A stretch of 64,000 nt of DNA from Treponema sp. (GTDB lineage: Bacteria; Spirochaetota; Spirochaetia; Treponematales; Treponemataceae): NCBI GenBank assembly GCA_016294105.1, contig JAEDCN010000007.1:1-64000 (forward strand), written 5' to 3'. The notes below the pieces were generated by a model. It had not been told where the DNA came from. It saw nothing but the letters and a program-made list of their open reading frames with translations, and did no database searches. Shown piece after piece: positions 17,680-25,746 of the stretch (its first letter is position 1; every line of letters starts with the position of its first letter). The translations under genes were made by a program, and so were the position numbers.

Positions 17680-17880
17680 CCCAACACCTTTCTGGTGTTG
17701 GAAAGGGGAGGGAGGAGGCCACGATTCAGGAAATTGCCACAAAGCATGGGATGCATCCGAATCAGATTTCGCAGTGGAAGAGCCTAGCAATTGCTGGGAT
17801 GGCAGACCTCTTTGAGCGGCCCAACAAGAAATCACAGAAGGTTCGTCAGCAGGAAGAAATTGTTGGTGTCGGAAATAACT
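17680..17880 (+). mobile_element. IS3-family orfA fragment
   Basis: From about 17697 an open stretch reads GKGREEATIQEIATKHGMHP and on through NQISQWKSLAIAGMADLFER, the helix-turn-helix end of an IS3-type orfA. Both ends are missing. A perfect 8-base stem (CCAACACC 17681-17688, GGTGTTGG 17694-17701) marks the junction with the TupA-like gene. A different orfA type from the element at 8517. The 288 bases between genes hold only this scrap and the hairpin at 17917. Confidence 0.75.
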
Positions 17881-17916
17881 GCTGTGGTGTTAGTGAATTC
17901 ATAAATCACTGATATA

Positions 17917-17951
17917 AACCCACAGGCTATAGTATTTATAACTTGTGGGTT
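17917..17951. terminator. 8-base stem-loop downstream of the DUF3606 gene
   Basis: AACCCACA (17917-17924) pairs with TGTGGGTT (17944-17951), with a 19-base loop. It lies 10 bases past the DUF3606 stop on the minus strand. There is no strong T-run, so this may be a weak terminator or an IS boundary. Confidence 0.4.
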
Positions 17952-17961
17952 GGTTAACATG

Positions 17962-18159
17962 TTATCGTCCCAAAGAATGACTAGATTGTCTTGACAATTC
18001 TTTTTTTACATCAGCAACGTAAATTCCAACTTTTGCAACTATTGCACGAAGTTTGCTTGCTGATATCCCCAGTTTTTTTGTCCAATACTCAACTTCCCAT
18101 TGTTGGTTGAGATTGATTTTTGTAGGGTCTTCTGGAACTCTCCGCTTTAAATTATCCAT
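17962..18159 (-). CDS. DUF3606 small protein
   Basis: 65 residues: MDNLKRRVPEDPTKINLNQQ, then WEVEYWTKKLGISASKLRAI and VAKVGIYVADVKKEL. This is the standard DUF3606 pattern (basic start, WTKxLG, then a two-helix segment). The function is unknown; it resembles a small helix-turn-helix-like fold. AAGGAGG five bases before the ATG at 18159 decides this start over the GTG two codons upstream, which overlaps the ribosome site. The C-terminal codons resemble 58-87 at the left edge of the window. Confidence 0.75.
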   Translation of the reverse strand: MDNLKRRVPEDPTKINLNQQWEVEYWTKKLGISASKLRAIVAKVGIYVADVKKELSRQSSHSLGR

Positions 18160-18262
18160 GTTCACCTCCTTATTTCAATCATAATACACGAAAATTCAAA
18201 ATGCAAATTTTTACTAGAAAATGTATTTTTGTTAGTGGTGTGGCTGGCCTCCGCCATCTCGC

Positions 18263-18291
18263 TTGTGTAAATGTTTCTTACTCCATATAAT
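18263..18291 (+). promoter_or_regulatory. Promoter giving a leaderless mRNA for the ATPase at 18298
   Basis: TTGTGT (18263-18268), 17-base spacer, perfect TATAAT (18286-18291), then only six bases before the ATG at 18298. No Shine-Dalgarno fits between, so transcription should begin at or next to the start codon. Confidence 0.7.
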
Positions 18292-18297
18292 GACGAT

Positions 18298-19644
18298 ATG
18301 GCACGTATACGTATCAAGCATTTTGGGCCCATTGGCGAGGGATTTGTGGAGGATGAGTTTATCCCCCTCCACAAAATTACAGTGTTTATTGGACCACAGG
18401 GAGCGGGAAAAAGCGCTGTTGCGAAAGTTATTTCTACCTTCCTGTGGTTGGAAAAGGCTTTTTCTCGGGGGGATTATTCTCCAGAAACCTTTACTACGGA
18501 AGAATTTAAAACCTGTCTTTCCTACCATTCTTTGGTTTCCTACCTTTCTGCTGATACAGAGCTGGTGTATTGGGGAAAAGCATTTCATTTAGCATATACA
18601 AATGGTGTGTTTACCTGTGTTGCAAGTGTTTCGGCTCCCTACCGTATGCCTAAGATATCTTATATTCCAGCCGAGCGGAATTTTTGCTCTGCAGTGCCTA
18701 TGTCGGCTTCCTTAACAGGTCTATTGAGAAGCTTATTCGATTTGTTGTCTGATTTTGATGCATCACGGTTAGCATTGGGTGAAAAGGGATTTAAACTACC
18801 TTTTGGTTCTTATGAATATCGTTATGATTCCAAAAGTCGAACCTCATTTATTCAAGACAGTCAATGGAATTGTGTGGTGGAATTGCATCAGGCTGCCAGT
18901 GGTATCCAATCAGCCTTGCCTTTGCTATTAGTTTCTGATTACTTTTCCAAGCTGACCATAGGAACCTTCGATAATCGGCGACAAACTTTATCTTTAAATG
19001 AACGTAACATAATCAAACAAAAGTATACAGAACTTATTGCTACCATGGGAACTGGCATCGTTGCTACTTTGGCAGGATTGGTTGCTCAAGGCGGTGCTTC
19101 AATAGGTTTTTCCTTGGTGGGCCTTTTGTCAGCCTTTGTGTCTGCTGGATTATACAAGGGGGTACGGGATACAGAATCGGTACCAGAACTTACAGAGCGT
19201 GATAAGGAAAAGATAGCTCGGATTGGAGATGAATTGTTTGCTTCCATTACCAGCTGCTTTGTAAATATTGTGGAGGAACCAGAGCAAAATCTTTTTCCTA
19301 ACGCTCAACGGGATGTAATGCATTATCTTATGGAATGTACCAATCGTTCACCAGAAAATCAACTGGTTATCACTACTCATAGCCCTTATATTTTGGAAAC
19401 CTTGAATAATTGTATCTATGCTGGGGAATTGATGAATAAAGGAATTGCAACAGACTCAATCATTCCCTGCAATCAGCATATCTTGTTCGAGAAAGTAGGT
19501 GCTTATGCCATTGATAATGGTGAGATTTGTTCAATCAAGGATCATGAGATTCAGCAGATTGACGCTAACTTTCTTGATGCTTGTTCAGTCAAGATTAATA
19601 GCGATTACGAAAACCTCAGCAACTTGGAGTTTCAGAATTTATGA
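18298..19644 (+). CDS. AAA family ATPase (SMC/RecF-like), probable defence ATPase
   Basis: 448 residues from the ATG at 18298. It begins MARIRIKHFGPIGEG. Walker A GPQGAGKSA is at 32-40; ISYIPAERNF near 117 is the AAA_13/AAA_15-type insert; IVEEPEQNLFP near 320 is the signature/Walker B region; LVITTHSPYILETLNN near 365 is the H-loop. A hydrophobic glycine-rich stretch near 245-290 (GTGIVATLAGLVAQGGASIG) is unusual for the group. The next gene overlaps by four bases (ATGA) and encodes a nuclease-like partner, now truncated. Unrelated in sequence to the ATPase at 11017, but of the same two-gene layout. Confidence 0.8.
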   Translation: MARIRIKHFGPIGEGFVEDEFIPLHKITVFIGPQGAGKSAVAKVISTFLWLEKAFSRGDYSPETFTTEEFKTCLSYHSLVSYLSADTELVYWGKAFHLAYTNGVFTCVASVSAPYRMPKISYIPAERNFCSAVPMSASLTGLLRSLFDLLSDFDASRLALGEKGFKLPFGSYEYRYDSKSRTSFIQDSQWNCVVELHQAASGIQSALPLLLVSDYFSKLTIGTFDNRRQTLSLNERNIIKQKYTELIATMGTGIVATLAGLVAQGGASIGFSLVGLLSAFVSAGLYKGVRDTESVPELTERDKEKIARIGDELFASITSCFVNIVEEPEQNLFPNAQRDVMHYLMECTNRSPENQLVITTHSPYILETLNNCIYAGELMNKGIATDSIIPCNQHILFEKVGAYAIDNGEICSIKDHEIQQIDANFLDACSVKINSDYENLSNLEFQNL

Positions 19645-20063
19645 GTATCTTTCCTGCTGACTGTGTAGAAAGTTGTGATTGTCGCTCTAAAATTATCTGT
19701 GAAGAGAATGGTAGAAAATATATTGCTCATAATGGACAACAAAAATGTATTTGTAAAGTAAAGGTTGATGGCGGGCTTATCAAAGATAATGCTCGCTGTG
19801 ACTGGTCTGTAGCAGTTGTCCTAAAAGAAGGAACACTGGAAGAGATATTCTTGGTGGAATTAAAAGGTTCAGATATTGACCATGCTTTTGAACAAATTAC
19901 AGGAACTATGTCGATTTTATCAACAAAGTGTTCTGCTAAAAAATGGTTTGCTCGTGTTGTCTGTTCCTCCCTATCTCATCTCCACATAGCGAGACATCCA
20001 CTCTGCTATGGCACAAATTTCTTCCAGCTTTACGGCAAACTGGAAGCGCTCCCGTGGGCTTAA
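19641..20063 (+). pseudogene. Truncated nuclease-like partner of the ATPase
   Basis: Starts in the ATGA overlap. Residues 1-108 look genuine: CDW near 55 and IFLVELKGSDIDHAFEQI near 69-86 form a D...ExK pattern of the PD-(D/E)XK type. After KKWFARVVCS (about 19960) the reading frame continues into DNA that encodes a protein on the other strand, so the natural C-terminus has been lost. Probably non-functional, though the nuclease core is retained and a shortened product could still be made. Confidence 0.6.
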
Positions 20064-20240
20064 TCTGTTGTGGTTGTTCAGTCCTAAATGGTAGCCGTTA
20101 CGAATAATGGCACAAATCAGTTCAATTTCTTGGTCGGCTTCTTGTGAAGTTTTAGCGGTGGCAGTCTGTCCCATGGGTTTTCTCCTGTCAAAATATTGTG
20201 GTATAACCATTTGCTCTAAAGTATCGTGGGTGAGCCCCAT
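19971..20240 (-). CDS. Small hypothetical protein
   Basis: 89 residues from the ATG at 20240 (MGLTHDTLEQMVIPQYFDRR), which has AGAGAGGA about 10 bases upstream. An in-frame start at 20306 is possible but would overlap the ugd start codon. The second half (ELICAIIRNGYHLGLNNHNR, then SPRERFQFAVKLEEICAIAE) is amphipathic helix. I do not recognise the family. It runs into the truncated nuclease-like gene tail to tail, so its own C-terminus may be cut. Confidence 0.45.
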   Translation of the reverse strand: MGLTHDTLEQMVIPQYFDRRKPMGQTATAKTSQEADQEIELICAIIRNGYHLGLNNHNRLSPRERFQFAVKLEEICAIAEWMSRYVEMR

Positions 20241-20257
20241 CAATGCAAATTCCTCTC

Positions 20258-20286
20258 TTTTCACATCTAAGGAAATCAGGTAAAAT
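20258..20286 (+). promoter_or_regulatory. Possible promoter of ugd
   Basis: TTTTCA (20258-20263), 17 bases, TAAAAT (20281-20286), 20 bases before the ugd start. Plausible but not strong. Confidence 0.4.
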
Positions 20287-20305
20287 GGGAGAAGGAGTTT
20301 GTGCA

Positions 20306-21472
20306 ATGAATATTACTGTGGTAGGCACTGGGTATGTGGGACTTTCCAATTCAATTCTTTTGGCTCAGCATAACAGGGTGGTGGCACTGGACATAGACCA
20401 ACAGAAGGTGGATTTGATTAATAGCAAAAAATCTCCCTTGGTGGATGCAGAAATTCAGGAATATCTTGCAAGCAAGGACTTGGACTTGGTGGCCACCACG
20501 GACAAGAATCTTGCCTACAACAAGTGCGACTTTGTTATTGTTGCCACTCCCACGGACTACGACACGGAGCAAAACTTCTTTAACACTGCTTCTGTAGAAA
20601 GCGTCATAGCCCAGGTACAGGAGCTATCTCCTAGTGCTACGGTAATCATCAAGTCCACCATTCCCGTGGGATTCACCCACAGGATGCGGGAACGTTTTCC
20701 CCAGCTTAAAATCATCTTTTCCCCCGAATTCTTACGAGAAGGTCGGGCCTTGTACGACAATTTATATCCATCTCGCATTATTGTTGGAGATACTTGTCCC
20801 CAGGCTCAGCAGTTTGCCGCTCTTTTGCAGGGCGGTGCTTTGAAAAAAGATATTCCCACCTTGTTTATGGACAGCACCGAGGCGGAGGCGGTGAAGCTGT
20901 TTGCCAACACCTATCTTGCCCTGCGGGTGGCATATTTTAATGAGCTGGATACCTATGCGGAGGTGCGGGGCTTGGATACCAAGGCAATTATCGACGGTGT
21001 CTGTCTTGACCCCAGAATTGGCGGCCAGTACAACAATCCCTCCTTTGGCTACGGTGGCTACTGCCTGCCCAAGGACACCAAGCAGCTGCGGGCCAACTTC
21101 CGTGATGTGCCGGAGAACCTGATTTCCGCCATTGTGGAGTCCAACGACACCCGCAAGGACCACATTGCTTCTATGATTCTTGCAAAAAAGCCTCGGTTAG
21201 TGGGTATCTTCCGCCTCACCATGAAGGCTGGCTCCGATAATTTCCGTTCTTCTGCCATCCAAGGCATTATTGAGCGGCTACTAGCCAAGGGTATTAAGGT
21301 GGTGGTGTACGAGCCTACCTTGCAGTTCCATGAATTTAATGGCTGTGTGGTGGAGCCTTCCTTGGAGCGATTTAAGGCTGACTGTGACGTAATTCTGGCA
21401 AATCGCCTGACGGACCAGCTGCAGGATGTGGCAGAAAAGGTCTATACCCGGGACCTCTATAGCCGTGACTAG
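20306..21472 (+). CDS. ugd: UDP-glucose 6-dehydrogenase family protein
   Basis: 388 residues. Oxidises a UDP-hexose to the UDP-hexuronate with two NAD+. Rossmann start MNITVVGTGYVGLSNSILLA; second-domain landmarks STIPVGFTHRMRERF, FSPEFLREGRALYDNLYPSR, EAEAVKLFANTYLALRVAYFNE (catalytic Lys), and the catalytic cysteine in FGYGGYCLPKDTKQL. AAGGAG lies nine bases before ATG. The next gene looks like a GumK-type glucuronosyltransferase, which would use its product. Shorter and simpler than Wec-type dehydrogenases, matching the Ugd group from Streptococcus and Klebsiella. GC is clearly higher than in the 2.6-17.7 kb island. Confidence 0.88.
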   Translation: MNITVVGTGYVGLSNSILLAQHNRVVALDIDQQKVDLINSKKSPLVDAEIQEYLASKDLDLVATTDKNLAYNKCDFVIVATPTDYDTEQNFFNTASVESVIAQVQELSPSATVIIKSTIPVGFTHRMRERFPQLKIIFSPEFLREGRALYDNLYPSRIIVGDTCPQAQQFAALLQGGALKKDIPTLFMDSTEAEAVKLFANTYLALRVAYFNELDTYAEVRGLDTKAIIDGVCLDPRIGGQYNNPSFGYGGYCLPKDTKQLRANFRDVPENLISAIVESNDTRKDHIASMILAKKPRLVGIFRLTMKAGSDNFRSSAIQGIIERLLAKGIKVVVYEPTLQFHEFNGCVVEPSLERFKADCDVILANRLTDQLQDVAEKVYTRDLYSRD

Positions 21473-21481
21473 GGGCATGCC

Positions 21482-22642
21482 GTGAAAAAGATTGTGTTTA
21501 TCACCACCCACAACTGGGACACCAAACGGCAGGGAGGCTTTCATAAGTTTGCAGAGGCCACTGCCTTGGCTGGAATTGAAACAGTTTTTTTTAGCTTTCC
21601 TCGCCCTTATTACGGCTATCTGATGAAGCGGGAGCAGCTGAATCCCCAGGTGATTCGAACCTTGAAAAAAGGCATCTCGTACAAGGTGGGCTCTGGCTCT
21701 GTGCTGAATGTTAGCTTTCCCACCTTGCGTTTGCCCGACGCTGCTGGCCGTTTTTTGCCAGATGGTCTCATGAATTTCCTGCTAAAAAAATCACTTGGTT
21801 CTTTCCGCTCCTTTGCAAAGAAATTCCTGGCGGAGGCCGACTGCTTTGTGTTCGAGTCCTGCGAGGGCGTGGCCTTTGTGGACAAAATCCGAGCGCTTTT
21901 CCCCCAGGCCCGCATTATTTACCGACCTTCTGACCCCATGGTGTATGCCTCGGTTCCAGAGCGAGTAAAGGCACTGGAACGTCACATTTTGATGACAGCA
22001 GACCTTTCCCTCATTGTGAATCAGGAAGGTGTGGAATCATACAAAAAATCCATCCCAGACTTTGACCAAAAGGTGCGATATCAGGTTTTGTCCAACGGCA
22101 TAGACTTGGATTCTTACAAAAAAGAATATCCCGTGCCGCCCCAGCTGGAAAAAAAGCAGTCGGTGCTGTATGTAGGAGCCTGGGAGGTAGAATGGTCCTT
22201 GCTGTTTGATGCTGCCCAAAAGCTTCCAGAGTGCAACTTTGTGGTGGTGTGTCCCAATTACCCTGCTGATAAGGTTTTGAATCAGGTGGAAGCTGTGGAA
22301 AACCTGACTTACGTGCCTGGAATCAAGCCAGACCAGGTTCCCGCTTGGATAACAAATTGTTCCGTGGTGATGGTGCCCTATGTCACCGATTTTTACAAGG
22401 ATAGACCCTTGGGAATCACTGCCAAATATTATCAGGCCATGGCTGCCGGTAAGCCCATTGTGGCCTACTGCGACACCCCAAAACTCGCTGACGTTGGAGT
22501 CACTGTCACCTACTGCTATGAGGACTTTATCACAGCTATACAGCAGGCTCTCGCAAAAGGTAGCCAGCAGTATCAGTTTGACTTGCAGGGGCGAGAGTGG
22601 GGAGAGATTTGCCAAAAATTTATATCTGCTTGTGAGGGATGA
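21482..22642 (+). CDS. GT-B glycosyltransferase, GumK-like (possible glucuronosyltransferase)
   Basis: 386 residues, GTG start with AGGGG upstream. N-terminus KKIVFITTHNWDTKRQGGFH; C-terminal Rossmann domain with SVLYVGAWEVEWSLL, LTYVPGIKPDQVPAWI, VMVPYVTDFYKDRPLGITAK, YYQAMAAGKPIVAY. The KPL/PLGITAKYY segment resembles GumK-type (GT70) enzymes, which add glucuronic acid from UDP-GlcA to a lipid-linked glycan. The assignment to GT70 is tentative; the neighbour ugd supports it. Ends in an ATGA overlap with the gtrB-like gene. Confidence 0.7.
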   Translation: MKKIVFITTHNWDTKRQGGFHKFAEATALAGIETVFFSFPRPYYGYLMKREQLNPQVIRTLKKGISYKVGSGSVLNVSFPTLRLPDAAGRFLPDGLMNFLLKKSLGSFRSFAKKFLAEADCFVFESCEGVAFVDKIRALFPQARIIYRPSDPMVYASVPERVKALERHILMTADLSLIVNQEGVESYKKSIPDFDQKVRYQVLSNGIDLDSYKKEYPVPPQLEKKQSVLYVGAWEVEWSLLFDAAQKLPECNFVVVCPNYPADKVLNQVEAVENLTYVPGIKPDQVPAWITNCSVVMVPYVTDFYKDRPLGITAKYYQAMAAGKPIVAYCDTPKLADVGVTVTYCYEDFITAIQQALAKGSQQYQFDLQGREWGEICQKFISACEG

Positions 22643-23607
22643 GAGTGATGAAAATGGATGAAATAAAACTTTCTATCGTTGTTCCTTGTTATAACGAGGA
22701 AGAGGCTTTGCCGGTATTTTATGAAGAAATTTTGCCTGTAATGAATGGTTTAGTAAATACAAGTCAAATTCACGACTTTGAGTTGATTTTTGTTGATGAT
22801 GGTTCAAAAGATGAAACACTTCAACAGTTGAAATTACTTGCTGAAAAAGACCCACGAGTGAAATATTTCAGTTTTTCTAGAAATTTTGGAAAAGAAGCCG
22901 CTCTTTTATGTGGACTCAGGAAAAGCTCTGGAGATTATGTGGTAACTATGGATGTTGATTTGCAAGATCCCCCTAGTTTAATTCCAGAAATGTTCAAAGT
23001 TGTTGTTGCTGATGGTAGCAACTATGATTGTGCTGGGACACGACGTGTTACGAGAAAGGGCGAACCCCCAATTAGATCATTTTTTGCCAGAAGGTTTTAT
23101 AAAATTATGCGTTCCATGACTGACATTGAAATTGTGGATGGTGCTCGTGATTTTAGGCTTATGGCACGGCCTATGGTGGATGCCATTATTTCTATGCCTG
23201 AAAGAATTAGATTTTCAAAAGGAATCTTTCCTTGGGTTGGTTTCAAAACGAAATGGTTTGAGTACGAAAATATTGAACGGGCAGCAGGGAATACCAAGTG
23301 GTCTTTCTGGTCATTATTTCTCTATTCCATTGATGGGATTACAGCTTTTTCATCAAAACCCTTAGTGTTAGCTAGTTCGTTAGGGATAATCTCTTTATTT
23401 ATAGCCTTTTGTTTGGTAATCTTCATTATAGTTCGGAAAATAGTTTTTGGTGATCCAACTGCTGGTTGGCCATCTTTAGTTTGTATTATTTTGACCATGG
23501 GAGGAGTTCAACTTTTTTGTACTGGTGTGCTAGGACAATATCTTGCAAAAATTTATACTGAGGTAAAGGGTCGTCCTTCATATATCATTAAGGAGCAAAC
23601 ATCATGA
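22639..23607 (+). CDS. gtrB: Bactoprenol glucosyltransferase, GtrB-like (DPM1 family)
   Basis: 322 residues. GT2 domain (IKLSIVVPCYNEEEALPVFY, LIFVDDGSKDETL, VDLQDPPSLIPEM, GARDFRLMARP, RFSKGIFPWVGF) followed by two membrane helices (about 240-270 and 275-305). It makes undecaprenyl-phosphate-glucose on the inner face of the membrane for O-antigen side-branch glucosylation. Several in-frame ATG codons (22639, 22648, 22654) are possible starts; the first overlaps the preceding stop. Three consecutive genes form the GtrB / membrane transferase / GtrA set. Confidence 0.88.
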   Translation: MRVMKMDEIKLSIVVPCYNEEEALPVFYEEILPVMNGLVNTSQIHDFELIFVDDGSKDETLQQLKLLAEKDPRVKYFSFSRNFGKEAALLCGLRKSSGDYVVTMDVDLQDPPSLIPEMFKVVVADGSNYDCAGTRRVTRKGEPPIRSFFARRFYKIMRSMTDIEIVDGARDFRLMARPMVDAIISMPERIRFSKGIFPWVGFKTKWFEYENIERAAGNTKWSFWSLFLYSIDGITAFSSKPLVLASSLGIISLFIAFCLVIFIIVRKIVFGDPTAGWPSLVCIILTMGGVQLFCTGVLGQYLAKIYTEVKGRPSYIIKEQTS

Positions 23608-25307
23608 CACAACGAGTAAAAATTAGTTTCATTGTTTTTTTATCACTTTGTTTTTTCGGCTTTGTAATTCTAGCCTTACCACCCACCTGTAATCTTATTA
23701 TCAACCTTGTAGAACAGTTAATGGGAAGAGAGTTGCGAGATCCTGGGCGTTGGATTGAAATAATTCAGCATTGTTCCGCCATTGTATTATGTGTTATTGC
23801 CATAGTTTTCTTCTTGGGGCTTACAAAAAAAGGAAATGATTTTGCCTGCTTGATAAAGCAGGAAAGTCATCCCTTTCTTCAATTTCTTTGTTCCCGTTCC
23901 TTTGTAATTATGAGTGTGGGAACCTTTGCTTTTTATTTTCTTTGTTTCTACAAGCTCATTGATTCAGATTTTTATTATGCAGACGACCTATGGAGAAGTT
24001 TTGATGGAAGCCGATCTTGGATAGGCTTTAGTCGCTATGTGTCAGAATTTTTGTCGATTGTGTTGCATAATAATGTTTATCTTCCAGACATTGTACCGCT
24101 GACTCAATTTATTTCCTTGGCAGTGTATTCCTTTAGTACTATTTTGTTAGCATGGCTTGTAACTGAGGGAAATATAACTGTGGGCTCTTTGTTGATTTGT
24201 TCCCTCTTGTTCCTTTCTCCCTTCAATGCCCAGAATTTATCCTATCGGTTTGATTCTCCTTATATGGCTCTGGCTGCTTTCTTTCCTATGGTACCCTTCC
24301 TGTTCAAGAAGGAAAAAAAATCCTTTGTCTTCATTTCCATCATCAGTCTCATTCTCTGTTGCATGAGTTACCAGTCGGGAACAAGCATTTACATTCTGTT
24401 AGCAATTTTCCTTGCCACTTCTCTGTGGTTGAAGAAGGAATCGTATCAGAAGATTTTTACCTTTGTAGGACTTTCTGTATTCTCCTTTGCACTTGCATTG
24501 GTGTTGTTTAAGCTCTTATTTATGAATACCATAAATAATGGGGCAGACTCCTATTCTGCCACTGTTTCTTTGAGTGTTATGCCTCAAAATTTCAAAACAT
24601 ATCTTTCAAATACAATTCCTTCTTTTGGAGGATTATGGATTAAAGGTTTTGTGGCAATAAGTATTCTTGTAGCTTTGGTGTTAGGCATAAAGGTTTCCCG
24701 CCAAAATAAATTACTTACGGCTATTTTCTTAATTGTCATGGGATTTTTGTCTTTATTCTTATCCTTTGGACCGTATCTTATTTTTGCAAAACCGCTTTTT
24801 TCTCCTCGTGCTTTTACAGGTTTTAGTATGCTCATTACCTTGGTGTGTACAAGTCTTTATAAAAATTTCTTTGTTTCTGGCGGAGGGAAAAAAGCCCTCC
24901 TTATCCCTGCTTTTTGTCTTGTATATGGTTGTATTGTTTTTCAGTTTGCCTATGGTGTTGCATTGGCAGAGCAAAAACAGTATCAAGATTTTAGAGTGGA
25001 ACACTTGCTTTCTGATTTATCTCAACACTCAATACAGGACGAAAAGAACTATGTATCATTTTCTGGTTCTATCGGCTTATCAGATGGAATCGCTGTAAAT
25101 AGTGATACCTTTCCTCTGATAAATCATTTGATTTCAGTGGTACCAAGTGGTGGAGGTATTTGGAATGATGATTTATTGTCATCGTATAACTTTAACTGCG
25201 AAGATGAATATTTATCGGAGAATCCTGGGTGGCCCTTGCTGAAAAGTTCTTATTACCATGATATTTACGGTGAAGGTAATCATTTTTTCATTGTTTTGAA
25301 AAATTAG
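23604..25307 (+). CDS. Polytopic O-antigen glucosyltransferase (Gtr type, Glucos_trans_II-like)
   Basis: 567 residues, about 11-12 membrane segments. After the second segment comes DSDFYYADDLWRSFDGSRSW, the acidic periplasmic loop typical of the Glucos_trans_II/GtrC-like family, in which paired aspartates are needed for catalysis. The periplasmic tail (about 465-567) is hydrophilic. It would move glucose from the lipid carrier made by GtrB, after flipping by GtrA, to the glycan. Overlaps gtrB by four bases. Confidence 0.8.
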   Translation: MTQRVKISFIVFLSLCFFGFVILALPPTCNLIINLVEQLMGRELRDPGRWIEIIQHCSAIVLCVIAIVFFLGLTKKGNDFACLIKQESHPFLQFLCSRSFVIMSVGTFAFYFLCFYKLIDSDFYYADDLWRSFDGSRSWIGFSRYVSEFLSIVLHNNVYLPDIVPLTQFISLAVYSFSTILLAWLVTEGNITVGSLLICSLLFLSPFNAQNLSYRFDSPYMALAAFFPMVPFLFKKEKKSFVFISIISLILCCMSYQSGTSIYILLAIFLATSLWLKKESYQKIFTFVGLSVFSFALALVLFKLLFMNTINNGADSYSATVSLSVMPQNFKTYLSNTIPSFGGLWIKGFVAISILVALVLGIKVSRQNKLLTAIFLIVMGFLSLFLSFGPYLIFAKPLFSPRAFTGFSMLITLVCTSLYKNFFVSGGGKKALLIPAFCLVYGCIVFQFAYGVALAEQKQYQDFRVEHLLSDLSQHSIQDEKNYVSFSGSIGLSDGIAVNSDTFPLINHLISVVPSGGGIWNDDLLSSYNFNCEDEYLSENPGWPLLKSSYYHDIYGEGNHFFIVLKN

Positions 25308-25317
25308 AAGTCACGAA

Positions 25318-25746
25318 ATGCTACAGGATAGACTTGCTCAACCAGTAAAATTTCTTCTTGTAGGTGTGATCAATACTATCGTTGGCTACGGCGTTATGTT
25401 TGGTGCCTACAATTTGCTTCATTTAGATTATTGGGTTTCTTCTGCTGCCAATTATGTAATAGGAAGCATTTGTAGCTTTTTATTAAACAAGTACTTTACC
25501 TTTCAAGCAAGGGAATTTAGTGTTGCTGAGCTTGTGCGTTTTATTATCTGTATTCTCATTTGTTATTTGGTTGGGTATGGAATTGCCCGTCCTGTAGTTC
25601 GATTTATTTTTCAAGCTGCTCGTCCAACAGTTCAGGATAATCTTGCTATGCTTGGTGGAAGTGGTGTGTTTACCGTGTTAAATTTCTTTGGTCAGAAATT
25701 TTTCGTGTTTAGAAACAGTGGAGAACCCTCTAATGATAGTAATTAA
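25318..25746 (+). CDS. gtrA: GtrA family flippase
   Basis: 142 residues, four membrane helices. The start QPVKFLLVGVINTIVGYGVM and SFLLNKYFTFQ are the GtrA (PF04138) signature. Thought to flip undecaprenyl-phosphate-glucose. It is third in the gtr set; the last four codons overlap the start of the GT4 gene. Confidence 0.9.
   Translation: MLQDRLAQPVKFLLVGVINTIVGYGVMFGAYNLLHLDYWVSSAANYVIGSICSFLLNKYFTFQAREFSVAELVRFIICILICYLVGYGIARPVVRFIFQAARPTVQDNLAMLGGSGVFTVLNFFGQKFFVFRNSGEPSNDSN

Noticed and set aside
22037..22615. 192-codon open frame on the minus strand
   Set aside because: Antisense to the GumK-like glycosyltransferase; composition and lack of any family pattern mark it as a shadow frame.
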